From: CAZTJA01 sp964613745
Lineage (GTDB): Bacteria; Desulfobacterota; Desulfomonilia; Desulfomonilales; Desulfomonilaceae
DNA: 16,151 nt
Reading direction: 5' to 3'
Assembly: GCA_964613745.1 (NCBI GenBank)
Contig: CAZTJA010000067.1
Location: 1-16,151 of the forward strand
Numbering within the stretch: the stretch's first letter is position 1; each line of letters starts with the position of its first letter. Below are positions 15,550 through 16,151 of the stretch, in pieces. The position numbers were made by a program, and so were the translations under genes. The notes below the pieces were generated by a model, which did no database searches, had not been told where the DNA came from, and worked only from the letters and a program-made list of their open reading frames with translations.

Positions 15550-16151
15550 GCGAAATCGTATTAACAATTGACGGCAAAGAAGTTAAAGCCAAACCCGAAA
15601 TGACGCTCTTGGAGGCGGCTAGGAGCATAGGAATTTCCATTCCGACGTTGTGCCACCATGAAAAGCTGGAACCCTTTGGAGCTTGCCGCTTATGTATCGT
15701 TGAAGTGGAAAGTCGAGGCTGGACAAAGATAGTGGTTTCCTGCGTGTATCCCGTTGAAAAGAATATTGTTGTAAGAACGAGGTCCGAAAAGATCGATCGA
15801 ATCCGCAAGATGATATTGGAGCTTCAACTTGCACATGCTCCGGATTCATTCGTTCTGGAAGAGCTTGCAAAGGAATACGGGGCCGATAAGAACCGTTTTG
15901 AAAAGGAACCGTCCTTCTGTATTCATTGTGGTTTGTGCGTCCGATATTGTGCTGAAGTTAAAAAGAAAAATGCGGTTGGCTTTGTGGACCGAGGCATACG
16001 GAAAGAAATCAGCTTCATTCCCGAGATAGCGGCGAAAGAATGCTGGAACTGTAAGGAATGTTTTCCCCTTTGTCCTACAGAGGCCTTGCAGGCAGCATAC
16101 GTATTAGTTGAAGCGCTTGCGTTTCCTGCATCGAGGCAAGCCGGGAAGTAG
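15546..16151 (+). CDS. bamI: BamI, short NuoG-like iron-sulfur subunit
   Basis: A 201-residue protein resembling only the N-terminal part of NuoG. A plant-type [2Fe-2S] domain has ligands C36, C47, C50 and C66 (TLCHH, GACRLC, SCVYPV). Two [4Fe-4S] motifs follow, C125/128/131/135 (CIHCGLC) and C166/169/172/176 (CWNCKEC). In complex I NuoG a His/Cys-ligated cluster lies between these parts; here that segment (about 92-112) keeps no Cys, so the cluster is lost, as in small NuoG-like subunits of formate dehydrogenases. There is no molybdopterin domain. It overlaps bamH by 4 nt and is surely coupled. The TAG stop at 16149-16151 is the last codon of the window, so what follows the operon is unknown. 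Confidence 0.9.
   Translation: MSEIVLTIDGKEVKAKPEMTLLEAARSIGISIPTLCHHEKLEPFGACRLCIVEVESRGWTKIVVSCVYPVEKNIVVRTRSEKIDRIRKMILELQLAHAPDSFVLEELAKEYGADKNRFEKEPSFCIHCGLCVRYCAEVKKKNAVGFVDRGIRKEISFIPEIAAKECWNCKECFPLCPTEALQAAYVLVEALAFPASRQAGK

Noticed and set aside
667..15808. Many long open stretches antisense to, or out of frame with, the genes listed (for example 1799-2704 minus, 10970-11932 minus)
   Set aside because: They overlap genes with clear families, show no recognisable domains, have poor ribosome sites and read as codon shadows.
1..16151. CRISPR arrays, tRNA or rRNA genes, insertion sequences or prophage genes
   Set aside because: I saw no repeat-spacer pattern, no tRNA- or rRNA-like segment and no transposase or integrase sequence.

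Overview
The window looks like a scaffold piece from a strictly anaerobic, selenocysteine-using member of the Desulfobacterota (old Deltaproteobacteria), such as a syntrophic or sulfate-reducing degrader of aromatic compounds. The evidence is a complete gene set in the order bamBCDEFGHI, the class II (ATP-independent, tungsten) benzoyl-CoA reductase known from Geobacter, Syntrophus and relatives, with two in-frame UGA codons at positions where HdrA- and MvhD-type proteins carry Sec or Cys. No marker in the window allows a genus-level call. A run of 100 N (1628-1727) shows this is draft scaffold sequence.

Left region (1-2872): a surface-polysaccharide locus. On the minus strand lie an ABC-2 permease and its ATPase (Wzm/Wzt or TagG/TagH type); the ATPase is cut by the window start. 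After the gap, on the plus strand, is GDP-mannose 4,6-dehydratase. These genes probably supply and export a GDP-6-deoxyhexose-containing glycan and have no obvious link to what follows.

Middle (2952-4753): a minus-strand regulator made of two complete TetR-family units fused in one 416-residue chain, then a 551-bp divergent intergenic region. That region holds overlapping palindromes built from TATGTC/GACATA half-sites and a good sigma70-type promoter whose -35 box overlaps another half-site. The simplest reading is that the double TetR protein controls the bam operon and perhaps itself.

Right (4754-16151): a tightly spaced plus-strand operon. BamB (tungsten active site) and BamC (Fe-S) form the benzoyl-CoA-reducing core. 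BamD (HdrD/GlpC-like), BamE (a double-length HdrA-like flavoprotein with predicted Sec76), BamF (MvhD-like with predicted Sec19 and an extra C-terminal winged helix) and BamG/H/I (NuoE/F/G-like NAD(H) and flavin module) are thought to drive the low-potential reduction by flavin-based electron bifurcation. A Cys-rich DUF3795-type protein sits between bamD and bamE. Standard gene calling would break bamE into two ORFs and remove the N-terminus of bamF. Both UGA codons are followed at the right distance by SECIS-like hairpins, the one in bamF being especially good. The last stop codon coincides with the last base of the window.
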